From Rhizobium sp. ASV8 (GTDB taxonomy: Bacteria > Pseudomonadota > Alphaproteobacteria > Rhizobiales > Rhizobiaceae): 64,000 bases of DNA. Numbering within the stretch: position 1 is the first letter of the stretch; every line of letters begins with the position of its first letter. This document shows, piece after piece, positions 38,465 to 47,481 of this stretch. The notes under the pieces were generated by a model. It worked only from the letters and a program-made list of their open reading frames with translations, ran no database searches and had not been told where the DNA came from. The stretch is taken from assembly GCF_016429255.1 (NCBI RefSeq), contig NZ_JAELUG010000012.1:1-64000 (forward strand), read 5' to 3'. A program made the position numbers and the translations under genes.

Positions 38465-39517
38465 ATGCTGCAGGAGCGCGTCGAGGGCCGCTGGCTGGAT
38501 TCATTTCGCCGGGTCTTCAAATTAAACGGCATCGGGCGGGGTACGCAGGTCGCGATCCTGTCCGAAACCCAGTCAAGACCAGTTCTCATTCATCTTTCCG
38601 ATCTGGCTCTGCATGATCTCGGCGCGGAATACTGCATGATCCAGATGCCGACGCCGCGCCAGACAGCGCCAGTACCGGTAAAGTCGACCGGCACCTCTTG
38701 GGCGATCCAGCAGAACCGCGCCGTCATCGAAGCCCTGAAGCGCGTGGAAGTCATCGTCGACTGCACGGTGGAAGGACTGATCCATGCGCCGGAATGGCCT
38801 GAGATCGAGGCGTCGGGCAATACGCGCCTTCTTGTCGTTTGCAACGAACACCCGGAAATTCTTGAGCGCACAGAACCGACGGCCGAACTTGGTGCGAAGG
38901 TGGCGCTCGGCGTCGAGATGTTGCGTGCGGCAAACACCATGCGAGTCAGCTCGGCTGTCGGTACCGATCTTCTGATTGATCTTCGCGGCGCCCCTTGCGG
39001 CGGAACGCCGGGCTTCGGCACCAAGCCAGGCGATGTGGCGCATTGGCCAGGCGGCCTCTGCCTTGCCTTTCCGGGCCAGAACGCCGTCAACGGCCGCATC
39101 GTCATGGATGTCGGCGACATGAACCTGACTTTCAAGACCGCGCTCACCAGCCGCATCGATTTTACCGTCGAGAATGATTTCGTCACCGCGATCAAGGGTG
39201 AAGGCATCGATGCCATCCATTTCCGGGAATACATGGAGGCCTGGGACGATAAAAACGCCTATGGCATGAGCCACGTCGGCTGGGGCATGCATCCGCGCGC
39301 CCGCTGGGTCTCGGCCGCCATGTACGACAAGCGCGACATGCAGGCGGTCGAATTCCGCGCCCTTGCCGGCTCGTTCCTCTGGTCCACGGGGGCGAACCAA
39401 TATGCGGGACGCTACACGCTCGGCCATTTCGACCTGCCGATGCGCAATTGCACGATCGAACTCGACGGAAAGGTCGTCGTGAAAAACGGCGTCCTGCAGG
39501 GTGAACTGGCGCTTTGA
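38465..39517 (+). CDS. NicX-like Fe(II) ring-cleavage dioxygenase
   Basis: The 350-residue product matches in length and pattern the NicX family (2,5-dihydroxypyridine 5,6-dioxygenase), non-haem iron enzymes built on an M29-aminopeptidase-like fold. The conserved blocks VMDVGDMNLTFK, REYMEAWDDKNAYGMSHVGWG and GHFDLPMRNC are present. H270, H321 and D323 fall where NicX binds Fe(II). The ribosome site GGGAGG (38450-38455) precedes the ATG by nine bases. The substrate is probably a hydroxylated N-heterocycle, though not necessarily 2,5-dihydroxypyridine. An automatic call might be leucyl aminopeptidase. It is the first gene of a seven-gene operon. Confidence 0.8.
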   Translation: MLQERVEGRWLDSFRRVFKLNGIGRGTQVAILSETQSRPVLIHLSDLALHDLGAEYCMIQMPTPRQTAPVPVKSTGTSWAIQQNRAVIEALKRVEVIVDCTVEGLIHAPEWPEIEASGNTRLLVVCNEHPEILERTEPTAELGAKVALGVEMLRAANTMRVSSAVGTDLLIDLRGAPCGGTPGFGTKPGDVAHWPGGLCLAFPGQNAVNGRIVMDVGDMNLTFKTALTSRIDFTVENDFVTAIKGEGIDAIHFREYMEAWDDKNAYGMSHVGWGMHPRARWVSAAMYDKRDMQAVEFRALAGSFLWSTGANQYAGRYTLGHFDLPMRNCTIELDGKVVVKNGVLQGELAL

Positions 39518-39539
39518 CGCCTTCGAAGAGAGAAGAAGC

Positions 39540-40850
39540 ATGAGCGAAATTGCCGATTACTATGACCTCTCGCGCATCCGGCCGGAAGTCCAGAACGTCC
39601 TCAATCGTATCAATGAACTCGGCCGCGAACGCTTCGCCGGGCGCGCCAAGGCCGTTGACGACGATGCCTCCTTTCCGGTGGAGAACTACAAGGATCTCGC
39701 CGACGAAGGATTCCTCGGGCTCTGCATCCCGCAGGAATTCGGCGGCTGGGGCTTTTCGATGTTCGAATATGCCATGGTCGGGGCCGAGATCGGCAAATAC
39801 TGCGGTGCCACCGCATTGACCTTCAACATGCACAATTCCTCCATGGCCTGGTCGCGTTTCATGTTCGAGATGCCGAACCTGACACTTGAGGAAAAGGCGA
39901 CCTTCGCTCCCTTGCGCGAGCGTCAGTTCCGTCGCGCCATCGCCGAGCGCGCCATCTTCTCGCAGCCGATTTCGGAAGGTGGGCAGAACTGGACGTCGAA
40001 GCCCAATCAGACCCAGTGCCGCAAGGTGGATGGCGGCTGGCTGATCAACGGCTTCAAGAAATTCGCCTCGCTTGCTGGCTATTGCGACTACTATACCATC
40101 GTCTGCACCGAGACGTTCGAAGGCCAGGAGCCAAGCCACGACGACACGATGCTCTTCGTCGTCCACAAGGATACGCCCGGCCTGACCGTCAAGGGCGAAT
40201 GGGATCCGCTTGGCATGCGCGGCACCAATAGCCGCGACCTCATCTTGAAGGATGTCTTCGTCAAGGCCGACGATCTCCTGATGCCGCGTGGCATATTCAA
40301 CAAGACGCTGCCCAACTGGCCGCACATGATGATCACGCTGTCACCGACCTATATGGGCGTTGCGCAAGGCGCCTACGACTTCATGGTCGACTATCTCAAG
40401 GGCAAGATCCCCGGCCAGCCGCCGATCGATCGGCGCATGTATGCCACCAAGCGTATCGCGGTCGGCAAAATGTACGCCAGGCTTGCCAATATACGCGCCC
40501 TCTGGTGGCAGGCTTTCAGTGAAGCCAAGGGCTTCCCGACCAAGGCCGAAGTGCTGCGCATGTATGCCGCGCAGTACAACGTCATGGAGGGAGCAGCCGA
40601 GATGACGTCGATGGCGATCCGCACCTGTGGCGGGCAATCGATGCTGAAATCGCTGCCGCTGGAGCGCATGTACCGCGACAGCCGCTGCGGTGCGCTGATG
40701 CTGCCCTTTACCTCCGAAATCATGGAGGACTATCTCGGCGTGCTTGCCCTTTACGAGATGGAGGAGCTTGATCATGCTCCGGGCGATGAGGGCGGTGCTC
40801 GCACGTCGCTCTGGCGCGGAGATGCCGCCGGCGCGCGAGGCGTGAGGTAA
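39540..40850 (+). CDS. Acyl-CoA-dehydrogenase-fold flavoprotein, possible monooxygenase
   Basis: The 436-residue product has the acyl-CoA dehydrogenase architecture: helical N-terminus (GLCIPQEFGGWGFS), middle beta domain (WLINGFKKFASLAGYCDYY) and C-terminal helical domain (EMTSMAIRTCGGQSMLK, then YRDSR). Where true dehydrogenases have the catalytic Glu (IYEGTSEI), this protein has ALMLPFTSEI, with Leu388/Pro389 at that position. Fold relatives without the Glu include reduced-flavin monooxygenases such as DszC and HsaA. The operon also encodes a flavin reductase, so a two-component monooxygenase is inferred. A dehydrogenase with Glu elsewhere cannot be ruled out. Confidence 0.75.
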   Translation: MSEIADYYDLSRIRPEVQNVLNRINELGRERFAGRAKAVDDDASFPVENYKDLADEGFLGLCIPQEFGGWGFSMFEYAMVGAEIGKYCGATALTFNMHNSSMAWSRFMFEMPNLTLEEKATFAPLRERQFRRAIAERAIFSQPISEGGQNWTSKPNQTQCRKVDGGWLINGFKKFASLAGYCDYYTIVCTETFEGQEPSHDDTMLFVVHKDTPGLTVKGEWDPLGMRGTNSRDLILKDVFVKADDLLMPRGIFNKTLPNWPHMMITLSPTYMGVAQGAYDFMVDYLKGKIPGQPPIDRRMYATKRIAVGKMYARLANIRALWWQAFSEAKGFPTKAEVLRMYAAQYNVMEGAAEMTSMAIRTCGGQSMLKSLPLERMYRDSRCGALMLPFTSEIMEDYLGVLALYEMEELDHAPGDEGGARTSLWRGDAAGARGVR

Positions 40851-40855
40851 CGCCG

Positions 40856-42151
40856 ATGCCGCACGAACGGATCCAGATCGTCGGGCATTGCCCAGCCTCT
40901 CCCGAAGCGGTCTGGGCCATCGCCGGCGATTTCTGCGGAAAATGGCATCCGGCCATTGCCGATATCCACGCTGAGCGCGACGGTCGTGGCAGTGTCATTC
41001 GTGCCTTCACCGTTAGCGGCGAGGAAACGCTTTATCGAGAACAACTGACCTGGTTCAGCGATAGCGCTCGCTCGCTCGGCTATACCCATCTTGAGGGCAT
41101 TTCCGCTGTCGAGCGCTATGATGCCAGCATTGCCGTTTCAGGCAACGCCGCCGGAGGCAGCAGCATCGAATGGACCGCCGACGTCGTCGCTGCGGATGCC
41201 GACCGTCTTGCAGCGATCTGCCGTGGCACCGAAGCGATTTTTGAGGCGGGCATCGTCGCGCTTTCAAACCAAGCCCAACGGCACCGGGAGCACCCGCTGC
41301 GCCCGGCTCTCTCAAATCCGGTGGTCGTAGAAAACAAATCTCTCGATGGAGCGCCGCGACTGTCGCTCTCCGTCACGCCGCCGAAAGGCGGTCCGCTTTG
41401 CCTCTTTCTCCACGGTATCGGCGGCGGACGGACAAATTGGCTGCCGCAGCTCGGAGCCGCAGGAACACTCCATCGCGCCGCCGCGCTCGATCTGCGCGGC
41501 TATGGCGACAGTGCATCCGGGGCAAGCCCGTCAACGGTAGACGACTATTGCGCCGACATATTGCGCGTACGCGAAGCGCTGGGAGCGGAAAAGCTTGTGC
41601 TGATTGGCCTCTCCTATGGATCCTGGATCGCCACCTCCTTTGCCATGCGCCACCCTGACATGCTTGCGGGTCTGGTTCTCTCCGGCGGCTGCACCGGCAT
41701 GTCGGAGGCCTCTTTCGAAGAGCGCGAAGCCTTCCGCATCAGCCGGCAGGCGCTGCTCGACAAAGGGTTGGCGCCCGCGGATTTTGCTTCCGATGTGGTG
41801 AAGGTTTTGGCAGGCCCGCATGCTTCGGAGATAGTCAGGGAGCGATTGCTACTTTCGATGGCGGCAATTCCTGCTCGAACCTATCGCGACGCTTTGATGT
41901 GCTTCACCAATCCGCCGGAGCGCTTCGACTTTTCACGCCTCACCATGCCCGTGCTGATGATGACGGGCCAATATGATCGTCTGGCCAGCACCGCCGAAAT
42001 CCAGGGTGTCGCAAGGCGCATCCATAGTGACGCTGCCTTACCCGATGTGCGGTATGAAACAATTTCGGATGCGGGGCATGTCTGCAACGTGGAACAGCCC
42101 GAGGTCTACAACCGCATACTTCTTGATTTCCTTGGAAAGCTTTCGACATGA
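40856..42151 (+). CDS. SRPBCC domain fused to alpha/beta hydrolase
   Basis: The 431-residue product joins two domains. Residues 1-140 are an SRPBCC (polyketide-cyclase-like) helix-grip domain, RIQIVGHCPASPEAVWAIAG to the long final helix. Residues 155-431 are an alpha/beta hydrolase with oxyanion motif HGIGGGRTNW, nucleophile elbow GLSYGSW (S253), acid D374 (GQYDRL) and base H408 (DAGHVCN). In the NicX pathway the ring-opened product is deformylated by the alpha/beta hydrolase NicD, which makes a similar role here plausible. The SRPBCC part may bind the hydrophobic intermediate. The fusion itself is uncommon. Confidence 0.8.
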   Translation: MPHERIQIVGHCPASPEAVWAIAGDFCGKWHPAIADIHAERDGRGSVIRAFTVSGEETLYREQLTWFSDSARSLGYTHLEGISAVERYDASIAVSGNAAGGSSIEWTADVVAADADRLAAICRGTEAIFEAGIVALSNQAQRHREHPLRPALSNPVVVENKSLDGAPRLSLSVTPPKGGPLCLFLHGIGGGRTNWLPQLGAAGTLHRAAALDLRGYGDSASGASPSTVDDYCADILRVREALGAEKLVLIGLSYGSWIATSFAMRHPDMLAGLVLSGGCTGMSEASFEEREAFRISRQALLDKGLAPADFASDVVKVLAGPHASEIVRERLLLSMAAIPARTYRDALMCFTNPPERFDFSRLTMPVLMMTGQYDRLASTAEIQGVARRIHSDAALPDVRYETISDAGHVCNVEQPEVYNRILLDFLGKLST

Positions 42152-42837
42152 ACACTCTTCCCCGCCGCCAGCAGAACCGGATCATTCGCGAGCGGCGCAT
42201 CCTCGATGCCGGCCTGAAGGTGTTTGCCGAGACCGGTTATTCGGGCGCGACGATGGATGCGGTCGCCATTGAGGCCGGTCTCTCCAAGCCTACGCTTTAT
42301 CAATATTTCTCGTCCAAGGAAGCACTCTTCTCGGCCATGATGCTCGGTGAGCGCGACCAGATGCTGGAATTTTTTCAGCATCCCTCCGGCAAGGGGATGG
42401 TCGCCGACCTCCATGGCTTTGCCTGGGACTATGCCGATACGGTCATGCGCCCGGACCTTTTGTCGCTCGCCCGTCTGATTATCGGCGAAGTGCAGCGCTT
42501 TCCCGAGATCGGCCGCTCCTATCAGGAATCCGGACCGGACCGGCTGCTGCGCGGGATCATGGACTATCTGGAAGAACAGCGGTCCGCCAAACGGCTTGCC
42601 TTTGATGATGCGGAACTGGCCGCACAGGACCTCTGGGGTCTCATTCTCTCCGCCCCACGAACCCAAGCGCTCTACATGCCGGACAGCCCGCCAAGTCGCA
42701 GCGTGATCGCGCGATATCTGAACAACGGCCTCAAAGTATTTCTGAAGGCCTATTCGACCCAGCCAGAGGAGGATCTGGCCAAATTAGAGGCGCTGATAAA
42801 CGCCCATTCCCTTCAGCAGGTGGAACATGACGATTGA
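42148..42837 (+). CDS. TetR-family transcriptional regulator
   Basis: The 229-residue protein has the TetR HTH at 15-60 (RRILDAGLKVFAETGYSGAT, then GLSKPTLYQYFSSKEALF) and a helical ligand-binding domain. Its start overlaps the hydrolase stop in ATGA, and its end overlaps the next gene by eleven bases, so it is translated as part of the operon. The palindrome at 38404-38421 before the operon is its likely operator, with release by a pathway substrate or intermediate. Confidence 0.92.
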   Translation: MNTLPRRQQNRIIRERRILDAGLKVFAETGYSGATMDAVAIEAGLSKPTLYQYFSSKEALFSAMMLGERDQMLEFFQHPSGKGMVADLHGFAWDYADTVMRPDLLSLARLIIGEVQRFPEIGRSYQESGPDRLLRGIMDYLEEQRSAKRLAFDDAELAAQDLWGLILSAPRTQALYMPDSPPSRSVIARYLNNGLKVFLKAYSTQPEEDLAKLEALINAHSLQQVEHDD

Positions 42838-44167
42838 AGACTATCTGGCCGATCCGGCCAGTCGATTTGCGACGGTCGCGATGACCGATACGAACGGGCT
42901 GTTGCGCGGACAAATGGTGTCCGTCGGTAGCCTCAAGGGGATCGCCAAAAGCGGAATGGGCATGTCTCCCGTGACGCTGGCCCTCGATCCGACCGACGTG
43001 GTTCTGACCATTCCCGGCGTCTCCGATGGCACCTCGGATTTTCATGACGATCCGCTGATCATCGATCCTGCGACCGTGCGACACCTGCCATGGTCAAAGC
43101 CCGGCCACGATCTGCTGGTCCTCTCGGACTATTCGGGCGGCACTTCCGAGCTTTGCCCGCGCTCCATCCTCAAGCGTGTGCTCGAGCGTGTCGGCATTGC
43201 CGGCTATGTGCCTCGATACGGCATGGAGCTCGAATATACCCTCTTCGACGAAACACCGGAAAGCGCTCGCGCCAAGGGCTATCGCAATCTCAAGACCGCT
43301 ACCCAACACAACAGCCACGACCTGGTGCTCTACCAGGTCCAGCAGACCGAGTGGTACGAGGCGGTCGCCGCCATGTGCGAGCCTCTGAAGGTCAATCTTG
43401 CCAAGATGCACGAGGAGATCGGCGGCGGCTTTCTGGAGGCCTGCATCGCGGCGGGAGAAGGATTGGAGCCGGCCGACCAGCTTATTCTCCTCAAGAACTT
43501 CCTGCGCTCGCTGGCGCAAAGACAGGGAAAATGCGTCACCTTCATGCCGCGCTGGACCGAGGCGGCCGACAGCCAATCGATCCATGTGCATATTTCGCTC
43601 AAGGATCGCGATGGCCGTGCAGTCTTTTACGATCCCACGCAGAAGAACGGCGTGTCGCAGACCTTTCGCCACTTCCTCGGCGGGCTGCAGACCTATACTG
43701 GCGATCTGACGCTGCTCTTCCAGCCGACAGTCAATTCCTACCGGCGCTTCGCGCCGGGAACCTTTGCGCCGCCAGGCTTGAGCTGGGGTTTTGAAAACCG
43801 CACGACCTGCTTCCGCATTGTCGGTCATGACGCCGGCTCACTGCGCGTCGAAAACCGTCTTCCAGGCGCCGATACCAATCCCTACCTGACCGTCGCCGCC
43901 ACCATCGCTGCCGGCATTGCCGGCATAATCGAACAGATAGAGCCGGAGCCTGAGACCATCGGTAATGGCTATGCACAGGAGCCGGCGCGGGACTTTGCCC
44001 GCTCGATGCCGGAGGCGATCGAGCGATTGCGGGGTTCTGACTTCGCCAAGGATTGGCTTGGAGCTCGGTTCGTGGAGGCCTTCGCCTCGACGAGAGAAAC
44101 CCAGCACAACGAGTTCCGTCGCAAGATTCCGGATGTGGAATTGGAACGTTTCTTCGATTTGGGGTGA
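42827..44167 (+). CDS. Glutamine-synthetase-family gamma-glutamyl ligase
   Basis: The 446-residue product has the glutamine synthetase fold: beta-grasp N-terminus (about 1-105) and catalytic domain with YGMELEYTLFD, the SIHVHISL block, PTVNSYRRF and RVENRLPGADTNPYLT. It is nearer to the PuuA/IpuC type of ligase, which joins glutamate to an amine with ATP before its oxidation, than to nitrogen-assimilating GlnA. In this operon it may conjugate an amine released from ring cleavage, or scavenge ammonia. It overlaps the TetR gene by eleven bases and is six bases ahead of the flavin reductase gene. Confidence 0.85.
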   Translation: MTIEDYLADPASRFATVAMTDTNGLLRGQMVSVGSLKGIAKSGMGMSPVTLALDPTDVVLTIPGVSDGTSDFHDDPLIIDPATVRHLPWSKPGHDLLVLSDYSGGTSELCPRSILKRVLERVGIAGYVPRYGMELEYTLFDETPESARAKGYRNLKTATQHNSHDLVLYQVQQTEWYEAVAAMCEPLKVNLAKMHEEIGGGFLEACIAAGEGLEPADQLILLKNFLRSLAQRQGKCVTFMPRWTEAADSQSIHVHISLKDRDGRAVFYDPTQKNGVSQTFRHFLGGLQTYTGDLTLLFQPTVNSYRRFAPGTFAPPGLSWGFENRTTCFRIVGHDAGSLRVENRLPGADTNPYLTVAATIAAGIAGIIEQIEPEPETIGNGYAQEPARDFARSMPEAIERLRGSDFAKDWLGARFVEAFASTRETQHNEFRRKIPDVELERFFDLG

Positions 44168-44173
44168 ACGCAC

Positions 44174-45325
44174 ATGGACGCAGATCTTCGTGGCCTCTTT
44201 CTTGAGAGCATGAGCCGGGTCGCATCGGCCGTCACCGTGGTGACGACAGATGGCGAGGCGGGGCGCTTTGGTGTCACCGTCTCGTCCATGACATCGGTTT
44301 CGGCCGATACCAGCCGGCCGTCCCTGCTGGTCAGCATTCACCATTTGAGCCCTGCGGGCGAAGCGATCAGGAAAAACAAGCGGTTTTGTGCCAATGTGCT
44401 CAGCGGCAATCAGAGCTTCGTTTCGGATCTCTTCTCGGGGCGCCTCAAGCATATGGCCGACGATCGGTTCGCGGCAATCAACTGGCACAAGAGCGCAGCC
44501 GGATCGCCTGTCATTGACGGCGCCATCGTTTCTCTCGATTGCGAATTGAAGACGGCCCTGTTGTGGGGCACTCACTTCATTCTGATAGGGGAGGTCGAGC
44601 AGATCGCGCTGTCGCAACAACGCTCGCCACTCGTCTACGCCAACCGAGGCTACCGACGCGCCATCCCGATCGCACCGGATGACGACCGACCCCATCAGCC
44701 GGAAAGTCAGCTGCGGGTCGGTTTCTTCATCACGCTGGGGCCGGAATTCGTGCCGCCGCTCGTTGCGGATTTCGCTAGCCAGACACCGGCTGTCGACCTC
44801 AGCCTTCTGGAGGCGGACCATGACGATCTGATCGAACAAATGCGCGCCGGCAAAATCGACGCGGCGATCACCTTCGGGTCGGTCAATGAGCCGGAACTCG
44901 AAAGCGAGCTTCTATGCCCGCCCGCACCGCATGTGCTGCTGGCTGTCGACCACCCTCTTGCCGGCAGAGCCAGCCTTCGTCTTGCCGAGGTGGCCGAACT
45001 GCCGATGATCCTGCTCGACTACCCTTCCGTCCGCAGCGCCATTGCTGCCCTCTTCAAGCGCAACGAGATGAAGCCACTTACCCGGCTGCAATCACCGTCG
45101 CTTGCCATGGTGAGGGGGCTTGTGGCGCAGGGCCTGGGATATTCGATCGTCCCGCAAAAGCCGCATAACAGAACCGGCCCCGACGGTCGTGAAGTTCGAG
45201 CCGTGCCGCTCAGCGAGGATTTTCCGGAGGGTGCGCTCGTAGCCGTCACACAACAACGGGAGCGCCAGGGCAGCCTGGCGAGAGACTTCATCGAGAAGTG
45301 CAGGACATCGTTCAAGCGCACCTGA
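44174..45325 (+). CDS. Flavin reductase fused to LysR-type effector domain
   Basis: The 383-residue product combines two domains that are normally separate. Residues 1-165 are a flavin reductase of the HpaC/short-chain type (SRVASAVTVVTTDGEAGRFG, TVSSMTSVS, NVLSGNQ). Residues about 175-383 are a LysR substrate-binding domain (LRVGFFITLGPEFVPPLVAD, AAITFG, LLAVDHPLAG, MVRGLVAQGLGYSIVP) with no helix-turn-helix. A reductase whose activity is gated by a pathway ligand is the likely sense; the C1 reductase of p-hydroxyphenylacetate hydroxylase is gated in this way by a different domain. It would feed reduced flavin to the protein encoded at 39540. Confidence 0.85.
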   Translation: MDADLRGLFLESMSRVASAVTVVTTDGEAGRFGVTVSSMTSVSADTSRPSLLVSIHHLSPAGEAIRKNKRFCANVLSGNQSFVSDLFSGRLKHMADDRFAAINWHKSAAGSPVIDGAIVSLDCELKTALLWGTHFILIGEVEQIALSQQRSPLVYANRGYRRAIPIAPDDDRPHQPESQLRVGFFITLGPEFVPPLVADFASQTPAVDLSLLEADHDDLIEQMRAGKIDAAITFGSVNEPELESELLCPPAPHVLLAVDHPLAGRASLRLAEVAELPMILLDYPSVRSAIAALFKRNEMKPLTRLQSPSLAMVRGLVAQGLGYSIVPQKPHNRTGPDGREVRAVPLSEDFPEGALVAVTQQRERQGSLARDFIEKCRTSFKRT

Positions 45326-45410
45326 CGGGGGGACGGCGCGCCGACGTTGGAATGAATGGGAGAGTATCACAGCAAAAACGCCGCGATCGGCGGCATAACG
45401 GGAGGGGAAT

Positions 45411-46868
45411 ATGGCTCAAGATGAAGCTATCGATATCAGCGGTGCAGGGAGTAACCAACTTCGCAAGAACTCGCTCGGTCTGATCGCCGTCACCTTCATG
45501 GTGATCTCGGCGGCGGCACCACTGACGGGAGTTGCCGGCGCGATGCCGCTGGCATTCATGCTGGGGAATGGCGCCGGCATTCCGGCAACCTTCGTCTTCG
45601 TGACATTGGTGATGCTGGCCTTTGCCGCAGGCTATGTCACCATGTCGCGCTACGTTACCAATGCCGGCGCCTTCTACGCCTATGCAGCGCGGGGACTTGG
45701 CGGCCGCGTTGCGGGCGCCGTCGCTGTGACCGCGCTCGTCGCTTATAATGCGATGCAATTCGGTCTGATCGGCCTTTTCGGCGGTATTGCCTCCGGCATC
45801 TTTGGGTCGTTCGGATTGGCGCTGCCCTGGTGGGTCTGGAGCCTGCTTGCAATCCTGCTGGTCGGCTTTCTTGGCTACCGGCAGGTCGACCTGTCGGCCA
45901 AGGTGCTCGTCTTCGTCGTTGCGCTCGAATATCTGGTGGTGCTTGTCGTCGATTTCGCCATTCTCGGCCAAGGCGGTGCGAGCGGTCTTACGCTCAATTT
46001 CTTCGACGCAAACGCTGTCTTCTCGGGTTCGCTGACGGCGGCGATCCTCTTTTGCATGGGCTGCTTCATCGGCTTTGAGGCGACGACGATCTATGCCGAG
46101 GAAGCGCGTGACCCCGAAACGACGATTCCGCGTGCCACCTATCTTTCGGTGCTGATGATCGGGATTTTCTTCATCTTCACCACCTGGCTTATGATCGCCG
46201 GCATCGGCGCCGACAAGCTGGTTCCAACGATTCAGGGCCTGTCGGATCCTTCGACATTCTTCTTCGATCTGGCGGGCCGCTATGCGGGTGGAGCGATCGC
46301 CAACGTTGCTGGCATCCTGTTGGTCTCCAGCCTGTTTGCGGCACTTTCGGCCTTTCACAACTACATCGCGCGGTACAGCTATGTTGCAGGTCGCGAAGGC
46401 TTGCTTCCCGATGTTTTCGGCCGGACACATGATACCCATCAGAGCCCACATGTCGGCTCGGTGACGCAGACCACTGGCGCCCTGATTGTCCTCGCGTTCT
46501 TCGCGGGATCCGGCTTGGATCCTGTGCTCAACATGTTCACCTGGATCAGCCAGATTGGGACGCTCGGCGTGCTCGGCATGATGACGGTAACCTCGGTCGC
46601 GGTGATCGCCTTCTTCCGGAGAGAGCGTCACAATGCTTCGGTTTTGACGACGCTCATCCTGCCCTTGCTATCGGGTCTGGTGATGGCGGCACTGTTTATC
46701 TACATCTTCCTGCATTTCGGTGACTTGACGGGGACGACAGGAGGCGCGCTCGGCATCGTCCTTCCTTCGCTCATTCCGCTTGCAGCGATCATTGGCTATC
46801 TGCTTGCCATGCGTCTCCAGCGCGCCGATCCGGCTCGTTTCGCTCGCATGGGTCACAATCAGGGTTAA
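45411..46868 (+). CDS. APC-superfamily amino acid permease
   Basis: The 485-residue product is a twelve-helix secondary transporter of the amino acid/polyamine/organocation superfamily. The TM1 motif AAAPLTGVAGAMPLAF and the TM6 segment CFIGFEATTIYAEEARDPE with TIPRATYLS are typical of the family. ATG 45411 follows GGGAGGGGA. It lies 85 bases after the flavin reductase gene and probably imports the substrate of the operon, which would then be a zwitterionic or amine-like compound. Confidence 0.9.
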   Translation: MAQDEAIDISGAGSNQLRKNSLGLIAVTFMVISAAAPLTGVAGAMPLAFMLGNGAGIPATFVFVTLVMLAFAAGYVTMSRYVTNAGAFYAYAARGLGGRVAGAVAVTALVAYNAMQFGLIGLFGGIASGIFGSFGLALPWWVWSLLAILLVGFLGYRQVDLSAKVLVFVVALEYLVVLVVDFAILGQGGASGLTLNFFDANAVFSGSLTAAILFCMGCFIGFEATTIYAEEARDPETTIPRATYLSVLMIGIFFIFTTWLMIAGIGADKLVPTIQGLSDPSTFFFDLAGRYAGGAIANVAGILLVSSLFAALSAFHNYIARYSYVAGREGLLPDVFGRTHDTHQSPHVGSVTQTTGALIVLAFFAGSGLDPVLNMFTWISQIGTLGVLGMMTVTSVAVIAFFRRERHNASVLTTLILPLLSGLVMAALFIYIFLHFGDLTGTTGGALGIVLPSLIPLAAIIGYLLAMRLQRADPARFARMGHNQG

Positions 46869-46880
46869 CTCGCCCTGTCC

Positions 46881-46911
46881 GCGGGATGGCGGCTGATGGC
46901 CGGCATCCCGC
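46881..46911 (+). terminator. Hairpin at the end of the catabolic operon
   Basis: GCGGGATG (46881-46888) and CATCCCGC (46904-46911) form an eight-base stem with a fifteen-base loop, twelve bases after the permease stop. There is no T-run, so this is a candidate only. Confidence 0.45.
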
Positions 46912-47481
46912 CTTCGACGAGAACCCGATCCGTTGGGAAACTGGCCACTCGATGCGAAATCAACTCGAACATGCCAGTCGCTTTTAGCCGCCTTGCCAGC
47001 AACGGGATGAGAGTGGTGTGCCGGAAATCTCGACTTGAGTCACCACCCTATCAAATATGCCTGCGTTAAAACGGAGCGGGGGCAGATAACGGCGGCTATG
47101 CATGAACCATCCGGCCTAAAGTCCAAACCGATTCAAGAGCAGTATTGCCGAGATACCATATGGTCGCGCCATTGCCGTCGGCCCGGGTTGGGGCGGATCG
47201 GCTGGGGACGAGTGGCAATAGCCACCAGTTTTCGGGCGTGGCATTCCCGCCCTTGTCTTTGGGTATAGTCGGCTATGCCCGGCGCCTTTACGATTCATCG
47301 CGGCAACACATTCCACTCATCGATGACGATTGATGCGATCTACCGCATTCATCATTTGCCGGCCCCGCGTCAATTCCGGGCGTGCGGTGACGCCGTGTCA
47401 TAGTCGGGACCGATCACTTCGCTTTTTTGAGACGGAGATTGCCCGGCAAATGCCGCTTGACTTCATCAGATCAGGTTCCTA
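46912..47481. other. Intergenic stretch between two operons
   Basis: About 570 bases without a supported gene or a recognised repeat. Short frames lack ribosome sites. The promoter of the ABC operon should lie near the 3' end. Confidence 0.45.
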
